DNA of 42,430 nucleotides from an uncultured Lachnospiraceae bacterium (GTDB lineage: Bacteria > Bacillota > Clostridia > Lachnospirales > Lachnospiraceae). This document shows, in pieces, positions 21,616-30,392 of this stretch. Under the pieces are notes generated by a model, which was not told the DNA's origin, searched no databases, and saw only the letters and a program-made list of their open reading frames with translations. The position numbers and the translations under genes were made by a program. The stretch is from positions 1-42,430 of the forward strand of contig CAJTRL010000029.1 in the NCBI GenBank assembly GCA_910578715.1, given 5' to 3'. Numbering within the stretch: the stretch's first letter is position 1; each line of letters starts with the position of its first letter.

Positions 21616-22908
21616 ATGGAACAATATGCGATTAAAGGTGGAAATCCGTTAGTCGGGGAAGTAGAGATAGGCGGTGCGAAAAATGCCGCTCTGGCGATTC
21701 TTGCGGCTGCCGTGATGACGGATGAGACTGTTTTGATAGAAAATGTACCGGATGTAAGAGATACCAATGTATTATTACAGGCTATGGAAAGCATTGGCGT
21801 TATTGTTACAAAGTTAGACAGACACACGGTAAGGGTGAATGCCGCACAGGTTCATGACCTGATTATTGAAGACGATTATATCAAAAAAATCAGGGCGTCC
21901 TATTATCTGATAGGCGCGCTTCTTGGAAAATACAAAAAGGCCGAAGTCGCGCTGCCGGGCGGCTGTAATATCGGACTGCGGCCAATCGACCAGCATATCA
22001 AAGGATTTCGTGCGCTCGGCGCGAATGTCAGAATCGAACATGGCCTGATTATTACCGAAACGGAAAAATTAGTCGGAAATCATATTTATATGGACGTCGT
22101 TACCGTCGGCGCTACCATTAACGTGATGATGGCGGCTGTCATGGCGGAAGGACAGACGATTATTGAGAATGCGGCCAAAGAGCCCCATGTCGTAGACCTG
22201 GCTAACTTTTTGAACAGCATGGGAGCCAATATCAAAGGCGCCGGTACGGACGTGATTAAAATCAAAGGCGTTCCCAGACTGCATGGAACGGAATATACGA
22301 TTATTCCCGACCAGATTGAAGCGGGAACTTTCATGTTTGCGGCGGCGGTCACAAAGGGCGATGTGACGGTCAAGAATGTGATTCCAAAGCACCTGGAATC
22401 TATCAGCGCAAAACTGCTGGAAATCGGATGCGAACTGGAGGAATCCGACGATGCGGTCCGGGTGGTTGCATCTAAACCGCTTGGGCATACCCATGTCAAG
22501 ACCCTTCCTTATCCCGGTTTTCCGACGGATATGCAGCCACAGATTACGGTTGCGCTCGGACTTTCCGGCGGAACGAGCATTGTGACGGAGAGCATTTTTG
22601 AAAACCGTTTCAAATATGTGGACGAGCTTACCAGAATGGGAGCCAATATCAAAGTGGAAAGCAATACCGCCATTATCGATGGTGTTGAGAAATATACAGG
22701 GGCGAGCATATCGGCTCCCGACCTTCGGGCGGGCGCGGCGCTTGTCATCGCGGCGCTGGCGGCGGAAGGAACGACGACCATCGACGATATCCAGTATATT
22801 GAGCGCGGGTATGAAGATTTCGATTTGAAACTGCAGTCTCTCGGCGCACAGATAGAGAAAATCAGCACTGAGCGGGAGCTTCAGAAATTCAAACTGAAGG
22901 TAGTCTGA
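21616..22908 (+). CDS. murA: UDP-N-acetylglucosamine 1-carboxyvinyltransferase
   Basis: A 430-residue cytoplasmic enzyme that transfers enolpyruvate from PEP to UDP-GlcNAc, the first committed step of peptidoglycan synthesis. Key residues are K22 and N23 in GGAKNAAL, catalytic Cys117 in PGGCNIGLRPID (the fosfomycin target) and the loop arginine and aspartate in FPTDMQPQ and ERGYEDFD. Length is standard. AGGGG stands nine bases before the ATG. It is transcribed alone, with a palindromic repeat array upstream and the metK riboswitch downstream. Confidence 0.95.
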   Translation: MEQYAIKGGNPLVGEVEIGGAKNAALAILAAAVMTDETVLIENVPDVRDTNVLLQAMESIGVIVTKLDRHTVRVNAAQVHDLIIEDDYIKKIRASYYLIGALLGKYKKAEVALPGGCNIGLRPIDQHIKGFRALGANVRIEHGLIITETEKLVGNHIYMDVVTVGATINVMMAAVMAEGQTIIENAAKEPHVVDLANFLNSMGANIKGAGTDVIKIKGVPRLHGTEYTIIPDQIEAGTFMFAAAVTKGDVTVKNVIPKHLESISAKLLEIGCELEESDDAVRVVASKPLGHTHVKTLPYPGFPTDMQPQITVALGLSGGTSIVTESIFENRFKYVDELTRMGANIKVESNTAIIDGVEKYTGASISAPDLRAGAALVIAALAAEGTTTIDDIQYIERGYEDFDLKLQSLGAQIEKISTERELQKFKLKVV

Positions 22909-22915
22909 TACGGAA

Positions 22916-22979
22916 AAAACTGCGGTAAGAATATTTGTCCGGCGATAAATTTTTTGGTACGGTCTGCAGTTTTGAAAAT
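22916..22979 (+). terminator. Possible murA terminator
   Basis: AAAACTGC (22916-22923) and GCAGTTTT (22966-22973) are exact complements, but the loop is over 40 nt and the following T-run is interrupted, so this is weak. Confidence 0.3.
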
Positions 22980-23005
22980 TTTTTGAAAAGAATGTCTGAT
23001 TTTTA

Positions 23006-23034
23006 TTGACAGCGCTACCTAATAGGTGTATGTT
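23006..23034 (+). promoter_or_regulatory. Promoter for the SAM riboswitch-metK transcript
   Basis: Perfect TTGACA (23006-23011), 17-bp spacer, TATGTT (23029-23034), about 45 bp before the aptamer. Confidence 0.6.
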
Positions 23035-23078
23035 ACTTATAGATGTCATGCAGATATGAAAATTCAATATTGTGTGTT

Positions 23079-23242
23079 CTCTTATTCAGAGTGGTGGAGG
23101 TACATAGGACCGATGAACCCACAGCAACCCCAATATGGAAGGTGCTAACCTGAGCGAACAAACTGCCTTTTGGCAGCTCGAACAATAAGAGGATTTGATT
23201 ATCGACTGTCAGGTCCGCTTATTCAGATAAGCGGATTTTTTT
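23079..23242 (+). promoter_or_regulatory. SAM-I (S-box) riboswitch with terminator
   Basis: The aptamer 23079-23191 is closed by P1 CTCTTATT/AATAAGAG. It contains the S-box core AGAGTGGTGGAGG, CCGATGAA, CAGCAACC, AAGGTGCTAACC and a P4 hairpin CTGCC/GGCAG. The expression platform is TCCGCTTAT-tcag-ATAAGCGGA and seven T (23214-23242). AATAAG of the P1 3' strand can pair with CTTATT (23218-23223) as antiterminator, so SAM binding should free the terminator and switch metK off. Confidence 0.95.
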
Positions 23243-23261
23243 ATGCGCGGACAATGAGCCG

Positions 23262-23354
23262 GGCGGGAGTGCATGCACTTATGAGTGCATACACGCACAT
23301 CCGGCGAATGTCGCGCACAGCGAGTAGGGGAAAATCTTCCCTACTCGGTTTTGT
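23262..23354 (+). other. Two further hairpins between riboswitch and metK
   Basis: ATGCACT-tatg-AGTGCAT (around 23274-23291) and CGAGTAGGG / CCCTACTCG (23321-23329 with 23339-23347) followed by GTTTTGT. The second resembles a weak terminator and could give a second control point in the leader. Confidence 0.55.
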
Positions 23355-23399
23355 ACAGATTGGCAGACAAAAATAAACAGAAAAAGGAGAAGAGAAGAG

Positions 23400-24587
23400 A
23401 TGGAAAAAAGATTATTTACTTCTGAATCAGTAACAGAAGGTCATCCCGACAAAGTCTGCGATGCGATTTCAGACGCCATTCTGGATGCCTGCATGGAAAA
23501 AGACCCGATGAGCCGTGTTGCATGTGAGACGGCGACCTGTACAGGTTTTGTTCTTGTAACAGGCGAGATTACAACGAATGCTTATGTGGATATCCAGAAA
23601 ATCGTGCGCGATACCGTAAAAGAAATCGGCTACACCAAGTCGGAGTACGGTTTTGACGGCAACACCTGTGCCGTTATGGTTGCCATTGATGAGCAGTCGG
23701 CGGATATTGCAATGGGCGTTGACAAAGCGCTGGAAGCAAAACGTCAGGAAATGTCCGAAGAGGAAATCGAAGCGACAGGCGCGGGCGACCAGGGTATGAT
23801 GTTCGGCTATGCCACAAACGAGACGGAAGAATATATGCCTTATCCGATTTCCCTCGCTCACAAACTGGCGTTACAGCTGACGAAGGTCCGCAAAGACGGA
23901 ACACTGAAATATTTAAGACCCGACGGAAAGAGCCAGGTGTCCGTAGAGTACGACGAGAACGGCAAACCGGTCAGACTGGAAGCGGTCGTTTTGTCCACGC
24001 AGCATGACCCGGATGTGACACAGGAACAGATTCATGAGGATATTAAAAAATACGTTTTCGACCCGGTGCTTCCGGCGGAGCTGGTTGATGAGGGAACGAA
24101 ATTCTTTATCAATCCGACAGGCCGTTTTGTTATCGGCGGACCGCACGGCGATGCGGGTCTGACGGGCCGTAAGATTATCGTTGATACATACGGCGGATAT
24201 GCGCGTCATGGCGGCGGCGCTTTTTCCGGCAAAGACTGCACGAAGGTAGACCGTTCCGCGGCATATGCGGCGCGTTATGTTGCGAAAAACATCGTGGCGG
24301 CGGGTCTTGCGGAAAAATGCGAGATTCAGCTGTCCTATGCAATCGGCGTGGCACACCCGACTTCCATCATGGCAGATACCTTCGGAACCGGAAAAGTTTC
24401 CGATGAGAAGCTCGTGGAAATTATCCGCGAACAGTTCGACCTCCGTCCGGCGGGCATCATTAAAATGCTCGACCTTCGTCGTCCGATTTACAAGCAGACG
24501 GCGGCTTACGGACACTTCGGCCGTAACGACCTGGATTTACCGTGGGAGAAACTGGACAAGGTGGATGTTTTGAAGAAATACCTCTAA
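23400..24587 (+). CDS. metK: S-adenosylmethionine synthetase
   Basis: A 395-residue enzyme making S-adenosylmethionine from ATP and methionine. The ATP/Mg motif EGHPDK (His15, Asp17), GAGDQGMMFGYAT and the glycine-rich GGGAFSGKDCTKVDRSAAY are intact, and length fits the family. AAGGAG lies about 12 bases before the ATG. The SAM-I riboswitch in its leader gives direct feedback control by the product. A strong terminator follows, so it is a single-gene unit. Confidence 0.97.
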   Translation: MEKRLFTSESVTEGHPDKVCDAISDAILDACMEKDPMSRVACETATCTGFVLVTGEITTNAYVDIQKIVRDTVKEIGYTKSEYGFDGNTCAVMVAIDEQSADIAMGVDKALEAKRQEMSEEEIEATGAGDQGMMFGYATNETEEYMPYPISLAHKLALQLTKVRKDGTLKYLRPDGKSQVSVEYDENGKPVRLEAVVLSTQHDPDVTQEQIHEDIKKYVFDPVLPAELVDEGTKFFINPTGRFVIGGPHGDAGLTGRKIIVDTYGGYARHGGGAFSGKDCTKVDRSAAYAARYVAKNIVAAGLAEKCEIQLSYAIGVAHPTSIMADTFGTGKVSDEKLVEIIREQFDLRPAGIIKMLDLRRPIYKQTAAYGHFGRNDLDLPWEKLDKVDVLKKYL

Positions 24588-24638
24588 TTGTGCGGAATAG
24601 GTTTTGAAACACTGCGTAAAACCATACTTTATAAAAAA

Positions 24639-24666
24639 GGATATGTCGAAAGGCATATCCTTTTTT
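24639..24666. terminator. metK terminator
   Basis: GGATATG / CATATCC stem with an 8-nt loop, preceded by six A and followed by six T, so it could work in both directions. Confidence 0.88.
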
Positions 24667-24686
24667 AATAAAATGCGATATACTAT

Positions 24687-24721
24687 GTTGAGGAAGACTT
24701 GCGTTGCAAGCCTTCCTCAAC
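24687..24721. repeat. Long hairpin before dnaE
   Basis: GTTGAGGAAG pairs with CTTCCTCAAC, and inside it CTTGC-gtt-GCAAG, with one mismatch between the stems. The inner part resembles hairpin A of the array at 21235, so it may be a diverged relative. Confidence 0.65.
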
Positions 24722-24759
24722 TTGCAGAATGACCAAAATATAATACGAGAGGTTAAAAC

Positions 24760-27700
24760 ATGGCTTTTGCACATTTACATGTCCATACGGAATACAGTCT
24801 TCTGGATGGCTCCAATAAAATCAAAGAATATGTCAAACGGGTGAAAGAACTCGGCATGGACAGCGCGGCGATAACGGACCACGGCGTCATGTACGGCGTT
24901 ATCGACTTTTATAAGGCGGCGAAGGAAGTGGGCATCAAACCGATTCTTGGCTGTGAAGTTTATGTTGCGCCCAATTCCCGGTTCGATAAAGAGCTTACCG
25001 GAGGCGAGGACAGGTATTATCATCTCGTTCTTCTGGCGGAAAATAATACCGGCTATGAAAATCTGACGAAAATCGTCAGCCGGGGCCATACGGAAGGGTA
25101 TTATTACAGGCCCCGCGTGGATATGGAAATCCTGAGGGAATTTCACGAGGGGATTATCGCGCTTTCAGCCTGTCTGGCGGGCGAAGTACAGCGTTATATC
25201 CAGAAGGGCATGATTGAGGAAGCCAAAAAGTCCGCGCTGAAATACGAGGAGTGCTTCGGCAAGGGCAATTTTTTCCTGGAATTACAGGACCACGGCATAC
25301 CGGCCCAGAAAACGGTCAATACGGCGCTTTTAAATATGAGCAGAGAGCTGGAAATTCCGCTGGTTACGACGAACGATGTACATTACACTTATGCGGAAGA
25401 TGAGAAGTCCCATGATATTCTGCTTTGCTTGCAGACGGGGAAAAAACTGGCGGATGAGGACAGACTCCGCTATGTGGGCGGACAGTATTATGTGAAAAGC
25501 GAAGAAGAGATGAAAGGGCTTTTTCCCTACGCATGGGAAGCGGTGGAAAATACACAGCGCATTGCGGACAGGTGCAATGTGGAAATTGAATTTGGCAGTT
25601 ATAAAGTGCCTCATTATGAGGTGCCGGAGGGATATGATTCCTGGGGATATCTGAATAAATTGTGCCTGGACGGGCTTGCCAGACGATACCCGGAGGATGA
25701 CGGAACGCTTCGGAAACGGATGGATTATGAACTTGAAATTATTCATACGATGGGGTTCGTGGATTATTTTCTGATTGTATGGGATTATATCAATTACTGT
25801 CGTGAAAACGGCATCGCGGTGGGACCGGGAAGAGGCTCTGCGGCGGGCAGCATTGTTTCGTACTGTCTGCGGATTACGGATATAGACCCGATTAAGTATA
25901 ACCTTCTGTTCGAGCGTTTTCTGAACCCGGAGCGTGTTTCCATGCCGGATATCGACGTGGATTTCTGCTACGAGCGCAGACAGGAAGTGATTGACTATGT
26001 GGGCCGGAAATACGGCGCGGATAAAGTGGTGCAGATTGTGACCTTCGGAACGATGGCGGCGAAAGCTGTTATCCGGGACGTGGGGCGCGTTATGGATTTG
26101 CCCTATGCCTATGTGGATTCGATAGCCAAGATGGTGCCGAAAGAGCTGAACATTACCATCGACAAGGCGCTGGAAATGAACCCGGAGTTCAAAAAGCTCT
26201 ATACGGAAGAAGAACAGGTGCGCGAGCTGGTGGATATGTCAAGGCGTCTGGAAGGGCTTCCGCGGCATACGTCAACCCATGCGGCGGGCGTGGTTATCTG
26301 CCCGGCGGCGGCTGAGAATTATGTGCCTTTATCCAGAGGCGCGGACGGTACGATAAATACCCAGTTTACGATGACGACGATAGAGGAGCTGGGGCTCCTG
26401 AAAATGGATTTCCTGGGGCTTCGCACGCTGACCGTCATTCAGAACGCCGTTTCAATGGTGGAAAAAGACAAAGGCATTCATATTGACATCGACAATATCG
26501 ACTATAACGACCAGGCGGTGCTCGCCTCCATCGGAACCGGGCGGACGGACGGCGTGTTCCAGCTTGAAAGCGGTGGGATGAAAAACTTCATGAAAGAACT
26601 GAAACCCCAGAGCCTTGAGGATGTGATTGCGGGTATTTCCCTGTATCGTCCGGGGCCAATGGATTTTATCCCGAAATATATCAAAGGAAAAAACAACGCC
26701 AGTTCCATCACATACGACTGCCCGCAGTTAGAGCCGATTCTGGAGCCAACCTACGGCTGTATCGTTTATCAGGAACAGGTCATGCAGATTGTGCGGGAAC
26801 TGGGCGGCTATACGATGGGCCGGAGCGACCTGGTGCGGCGTGCCATGAGCAAAAAGAAACAGTATGTCATGGAACAGGAACGGAAAAATTTCACCTATGG
26901 AAACCCGGAAGAAGGCGTTCCCGGCTGTGTGGCGAATGGCATCAGCGCACAGGTGGCCAACCACATTTATGATACGATGATGGATTTTGCCAAATATGCT
27001 TTTAACAAATCCCATGCGGCATGTTATGCGGTTGTGGCATACCAGACGGCTTATTTAAAATATTACCATCCGGTTGAGTTCATGGCGGCGCTGCTCACTT
27101 CCGTTATCGACAATTCCGGGAAAGTATCGGAATATATTATGAGCTGCCGGAGCATGGGCATTGAAATACTGCCGCCGGATATCAACGAGGGCGAAATCGG
27201 CTTTTCCGTATCGGGAAATTCCATCCGTTATGCGCTGACGGCCATTAAGAGCGTGGGAAGGCCCGTCATCGAAATGGTGGTGGAAGAGCGGAACCAGCGG
27301 GGACCCTATACGAATCTGAAAGATTTTATTTCCCGGATGGCGGACAGGGAAGTGAACAAACGCGCCATCGAAAACTTTATCAAAGCGGGAGCGATGGACA
27401 GTCTGGGCGGCACAAGAAAGCAGTTTATGAGCGTATATGTGCAGATTCTGGACAGCATTCATCAGGATAAAAAGAATAATATGGCGGGGCAGATTTCCCT
27501 CTTTGACATCGCCGGGGAAGAGGAAAAAGAAAATTACGAAATCCGCCTTCCCAACGTGGGCGAATATTCCAAAGAAATGAAGCTGAGCTTTGAAAAAGAG
27601 GTGCTCGGCATTTATGTCAGCGGCCATCCGCTCGAAGAATATCAGGAAATCTGGCAGAAAAATATCACCAACAAAACCTCGGACTTTCTGCTGGACGAAG

Positions 27701-28209
27701 AAAGCGACACGACTGTCGTAAAAGATGGAGAGTCCGTCGTTATCGGCGGTATCATCGCGGATAAGCGTCTGAAATATACAAAGAGCGAGAAAGTAATGGC
27801 TTTTCTGCAGATAGAAGACCTGCTTGGAACGGCGGAAGTTATCGTCTTTCCGAGGGATTATGAAAAATACTCGGATAAGCTCATAGAGGATAAAAAAGTC
27901 TTTATCAAGGGCCGCGTTTCCGTGGAAGATGAAAAAGACGCAAAGCTGATATGCGAGAAAATTACGACTTTTGAAGAAATGCCAAAGAAGCTGTGGATTA
28001 AGTTCCCTGATAAAGAGACTTTTGAGCAGAAAGAAGCGGAACTTTTGTCGTCGCTTCGGGATTCGGAGGGAAGTGACAGTGTTGTCATTTATATTGAAAA
28101 CCCGAAAGCCATGAAGACGCTGCCGCCGAACCAGAATGTCAATGCGGACGGCGAGCTCATCGACAGGCTGGAAACCCTCTATGGCAAAGAAAATATCCGG
28201 GTCGTTTAA
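24760..28209 (+). CDS. dnaE: DNA polymerase III alpha subunit
   Basis: A 1149-residue replicative C-family polymerase of the DnaE type. The N-terminal PHP domain starts FAHLHVHTEYSLLDG and includes ITDHGVMYGVIDFYK. The catalytic aspartates are in PDIDVDF (396-402), with a third further downstream. A helix-hairpin-helix and an OB-fold region (SVVIGGIIADKRLKYTKSEKVMAFLQIEDLLG) follow. GQISLFDIA at about 910 matches a clamp-binding motif. In Firmicutes DnaE extends RNA primers beside PolC. GAGAGG precedes the ATG by about eight bases. Length is typical. It lies between metK and pfkA; dnaE-pfkA adjacency is common in Gram-positives. Confidence 0.96.
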   Translation: MAFAHLHVHTEYSLLDGSNKIKEYVKRVKELGMDSAAITDHGVMYGVIDFYKAAKEVGIKPILGCEVYVAPNSRFDKELTGGEDRYYHLVLLAENNTGYENLTKIVSRGHTEGYYYRPRVDMEILREFHEGIIALSACLAGEVQRYIQKGMIEEAKKSALKYEECFGKGNFFLELQDHGIPAQKTVNTALLNMSRELEIPLVTTNDVHYTYAEDEKSHDILLCLQTGKKLADEDRLRYVGGQYYVKSEEEMKGLFPYAWEAVENTQRIADRCNVEIEFGSYKVPHYEVPEGYDSWGYLNKLCLDGLARRYPEDDGTLRKRMDYELEIIHTMGFVDYFLIVWDYINYCRENGIAVGPGRGSAAGSIVSYCLRITDIDPIKYNLLFERFLNPERVSMPDIDVDFCYERRQEVIDYVGRKYGADKVVQIVTFGTMAAKAVIRDVGRVMDLPYAYVDSIAKMVPKELNITIDKALEMNPEFKKLYTEEEQVRELVDMSRRLEGLPRHTSTHAAGVVICPAAAENYVPLSRGADGTINTQFTMTTIEELGLLKMDFLGLRTLTVIQNAVSMVEKDKGIHIDIDNIDYNDQAVLASIGTGRTDGVFQLESGGMKNFMKELKPQSLEDVIAGISLYRPGPMDFIPKYIKGKNNASSITYDCPQLEPILEPTYGCIVYQEQVMQIVRELGGYTMGRSDLVRRAMSKKKQYVMEQERKNFTYGNPEEGVPGCVANGISAQVANHIYDTMMDFAKYAFNKSHAACYAVVAYQTAYLKYYHPVEFMAALLTSVIDNSGKVSEYIMSCRSMGIEILPPDINEGEIGFSVSGNSIRYALTAIKSVGRPVIEMVVEERNQRGPYTNLKDFISRMADREVNKRAIENFIKAGAMDSLGGTRKQFMSVYVQILDSIHQDKKNNMAGQISLFDIAGEEEKENYEIRLPNVGEYSKEMKLSFEKEVLGIYVSGHPLEEYQEIWQKNITNKTSDFLLDEESDTTVVKDGESVVIGGIIADKRLKYTKSEKVMAFLQIEDLLGTAEVIVFPRDYEKYSDKLIEDKKVFIKGRVSVEDEKDAKLICEKITTFEEMPKKLWIKFPDKETFEQKEAELLSSLRDSEGSDSVVIYIENPKAMKTLPPNQNVNADGELIDRLETLYGKENIRVV

Positions 28210-28215
28210 AAAGGA

Positions 28216-28244
28216 TTGAAAACCCTTTATAATTAGAGTAAAAT
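28216..28244 (+). promoter_or_regulatory. Promoter for pfkA
   Basis: TTGAAA, 17-bp spacer, TAAAAT (both five of six), starting seven bases after the dnaE stop. Confidence 0.5.
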
Positions 28245-28267
28245 GGAATCGGTCAATTATCTGGACA

Positions 28268-28302
28268 TTCGCGGACCGGGGAAGGGGCATGGTTATCATA
28301 TG
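28268..28302 (+). repeat. Start-site cassette, diverged copy at pfkA
   Basis: Shares TCGCGGAC, a ten-base purine-rich block and GCATGGTTAT with the phoR copy, but one base is missing afterward, so the ATG at 28289 is out of frame with pfkA and opens a 14-codon frame overlapping the gene start. Confidence 0.7.
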
Positions 28303-29274
28303 GCAAAAGAAATTAAAACGATTGGAGTTTTAACGAGCGGAGGAGACGCGCCGGGCATGAATGCCGCAATCCGTGCGGTCGTCAGAAAGGCGCTTGCCAA
28401 CGGCGTTAAAGTGAAAGGTATCAAAAAGGGCTATCAGGGCCTGATGAATGAAGAAATTATGGATTTGGAAAGATGGTATGTTTCCGATACCATTCAGCGC
28501 GGCGGAACCATTCTCGGAACGGCGCGGTGTTCCGAGATGCGCACGGAAGAGGGGCAGCAGCGGGCAGTGGATGTCTGTAAAAAATATAAGATAGACGGTC
28601 TGGTTATCATCGGCGGAGACGGCTCTTACAGGGGAGCGCAGGCGCTTTCCAGACTCGGTATCAATACCATCGGACTGCCGGGAACGATTGACCTGGATAT
28701 TGCCTGTACGGAATACACCATCGGTTTTGATACGGCAATTAATACTGCGATGCAGGCCATAGACAAGGTGCGCGACACCTCTTCTTCCCATGAGCGGTGC
28801 AGTATTATCGAAGTAATGGGAAGAAACGCGGGCTATATCGCACTATGGTGTGGTATCGCGAACGGTGCGGAAGATATTCTGATACCGGAAAAGTATGACT
28901 ATAACGAACAGCAGATAATCAATAACATCATTGCCAACAGAAAACGCGGCAAGACCCATCATATCATTATCAATGCGGAAGGCATCGGACATTCTACCTC
29001 GATGGCCCGCCGGATTGAAGCGGCGACAGGCATCGAGACGAGGGCGACCATTCTCGGTTACATGCAGCGCGGCGGCTCACCCACCTGTAAAGACCGTTAC
29101 TACGCTTCCATCATGGGCGCGTATGCGGCCGATATCCTCTGCGAAGGCAAGACAAACCGGGTTGTCGGCTACCAGCATGGAGAGTTCCTGGATTTCGATA
29201 TCGAGGAAGCGCTGAATATGAAAAAAGAAATTCCGGAGTATATCTTTGAAGTAAGCAAGATTCTGTCCTTATAG
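28300..29274 (+). CDS. pfkA: ATP-dependent 6-phosphofructokinase
   Basis: A 324-residue glycolytic enzyme phosphorylating fructose 6-phosphate. GGDAPGMNAAIR at the N-terminus and IGGDGSYRGA (104-113) are the ATP-binding motifs; Gly108 after the Asp marks ATP rather than pyrophosphate use. The catalytic Asp131 lies in PGTIDLDI, where Leu replaces the usual Asn. MGRNAGYIA and the sugar-phosphate site MQRGG are intact. The ATG at 28300 is chosen because the family starts (M)xxIKTIGVLTSGGD; GAAGGGG lies about 12 bases upstream. The longer frame from 28243 is not supported. Confidence 0.95.
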   Translation: MAKEIKTIGVLTSGGDAPGMNAAIRAVVRKALANGVKVKGIKKGYQGLMNEEIMDLERWYVSDTIQRGGTILGTARCSEMRTEEGQQRAVDVCKKYKIDGLVIIGGDGSYRGAQALSRLGINTIGLPGTIDLDIACTEYTIGFDTAINTAMQAIDKVRDTSSSHERCSIIEVMGRNAGYIALWCGIANGAEDILIPEKYDYNEQQIINNIIANRKRGKTHHIIINAEGIGHSTSMARRIEAATGIETRATILGYMQRGGSPTCKDRYYASIMGAYAADILCEGKTNRVVGYQHGEFLDFDIEEALNMKKEIPEYIFEVSKILSL

Positions 29275-29284
29275 GGTGGTGAAG

Positions 29285-29343
29285 AGAATTTCTAAGTCCG
29301 CACAGAACGCGGACTAAGAAATTCTACGATTTGCTTCGCAAAT
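29285..29343. repeat. Inverted copy of the palindromic repeat after pfkA
   Basis: AGAATTTCTAAGTCCGC (29285-29301) pairs with 29309-29325 at 16 of 17 positions, followed by GATTTGC-ttc-GCAAAT. A 32-bp stretch is the exact reverse complement of part of the third unit of the array at 21401-21433. Confidence 0.85.
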
Positions 29344-29397
29344 GCGCTTCGCCTGGGGCGATTCTTCCGTAGTTGATTTGAATGGACGAAACAGGTT

Positions 29398-29433
29398 TTC
29401 CCCGTATGGAAATGCCATATGGGGAAGTTTTTT
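29398..29433 (+). terminator. Strong terminator between pfkA and the methyltransferase gene
   Basis: TTCCCCGTATGG-aaatg-CCATATGGGGAA, 12-bp stem with one G-U pair, then G and six T. It ends 27 bp before the next start codon, so it may also act as a leader attenuator. Confidence 0.8.
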
Positions 29434-29460
29434 ATGCGCAGGGGCGCAGGAGGTAGCATT

Positions 29461-30255
29461 ATGATAACGAGTCCTTCCAATAAAAGTGTCAGGGAAGTAA
29501 TTCAGCTTTTGCAGAAGGCCAAAGTGAGAACGGAAAAGAAACTTTTCGTCGTGGAAGGCGTCAAGATGTTTCTGGAAGCGCCGGAAGAACGCATTGTAAA
29601 AGTTTATGCGGCGGAAAGTTTTGGAAAAGAAATGCCTCCGGCATGCCGGGAGAAACTTGCGGCGCTGGCGGGCAGTCCGGAAATTGTATCGGACGATATT
29701 TTTCGGAAAATGTCCGATACGAAAACGCCCCAGGGCATTTTATGCGTGGTCAGACAGTCGGAATATTCGATGGACAGAATGCTTGCGGCGAAGGAGCCGC
29801 TGCTTGTGCTTCTGGAGGATATCCAGGACCCTGGCAATCTCGGTACGATGTTCCGGGCCGGAGAGGGCGCGGGCGTGACAGGCATTTTAATGAGCGGAAA
29901 TACGGTGGACATCTATAATCCGAAGACCATCCGTTCCACGATGGGTTCCATATACCGGATGCCTTTTTTGTATACGGATGACATGAAAGAAACCATCCGT
30001 AAGCTGCGGGAAAAAGGAACTGCCGTCTATGCCGCCCATTTACAGGGGGCAAAGGTCTACGATACATGCAGTTACCGGGGCAGAACGGCATTTCTGATTG
30101 GAAACGAGGCAAACGGTCTGCGGGAAGAAACGGCGGCCTGTGCGGATGCTTCCGTCAGGATTCCGATGGAAGGAAAAGTGGAATCGCTCAATGCGGCGGT
30201 GGCGGCTTCGGTGCTATTGTTTGAGGCGGCGCGGCAGAGAAGAGCGGGAAATTAA
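29461..30255 (+). CDS. SpoU/TrmH-family RNA methyltransferase
   Basis: A 264-residue SPOUT-class enzyme expected to 2'-O-methylate a ribose in tRNA or rRNA using SAM. The N-terminal substrate-binding part is followed by the three SpoU motifs: EDIQDPGNLGTMFRAGEGAG, FLIGNEANGL and RIPMEGKVESLNAAVAASVLLFEA, which form the trefoil knot. Exact target base is not evident. An upstream in-frame ATG at 29419 lies in the terminator, while AGGAGG seven bases before 29461 fixes the start. Confidence 0.9.
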   Translation: MITSPSNKSVREVIQLLQKAKVRTEKKLFVVEGVKMFLEAPEERIVKVYAAESFGKEMPPACREKLAALAGSPEIVSDDIFRKMSDTKTPQGILCVVRQSEYSMDRMLAAKEPLLVLLEDIQDPGNLGTMFRAGEGAGVTGILMSGNTVDIYNPKTIRSTMGSIYRMPFLYTDDMKETIRKLREKGTAVYAAHLQGAKVYDTCSYRGRTAFLIGNEANGLREETAACADASVRIPMEGKVESLNAAVAASVLLFEAARQRRAGN

Positions 30256-30392
30256 AAGCAATTTACTTTTGAATTGAAAACTTGCTGAGGCAGACAGGCG
30301 GGGATAAGTCCAAAGGTCTGTCAAAGCGCACGGAAGGGCGCATATATCATATATCGGGTATAAAATAAATATAGAAAGGATAGAAAAAGAAC

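Noticed and set aside
22069..23067. 332-residue minus-strand frame opposite murA
   Set aside because: Long antisense frames arise from the codon bias of the real gene; His/Arg/Phe-rich composition and no start signal.
27055..28299. 414-residue minus-strand frame opposite dnaE
   Set aside because: Antisense shadow with the same composition bias and no homology to any family recognised.
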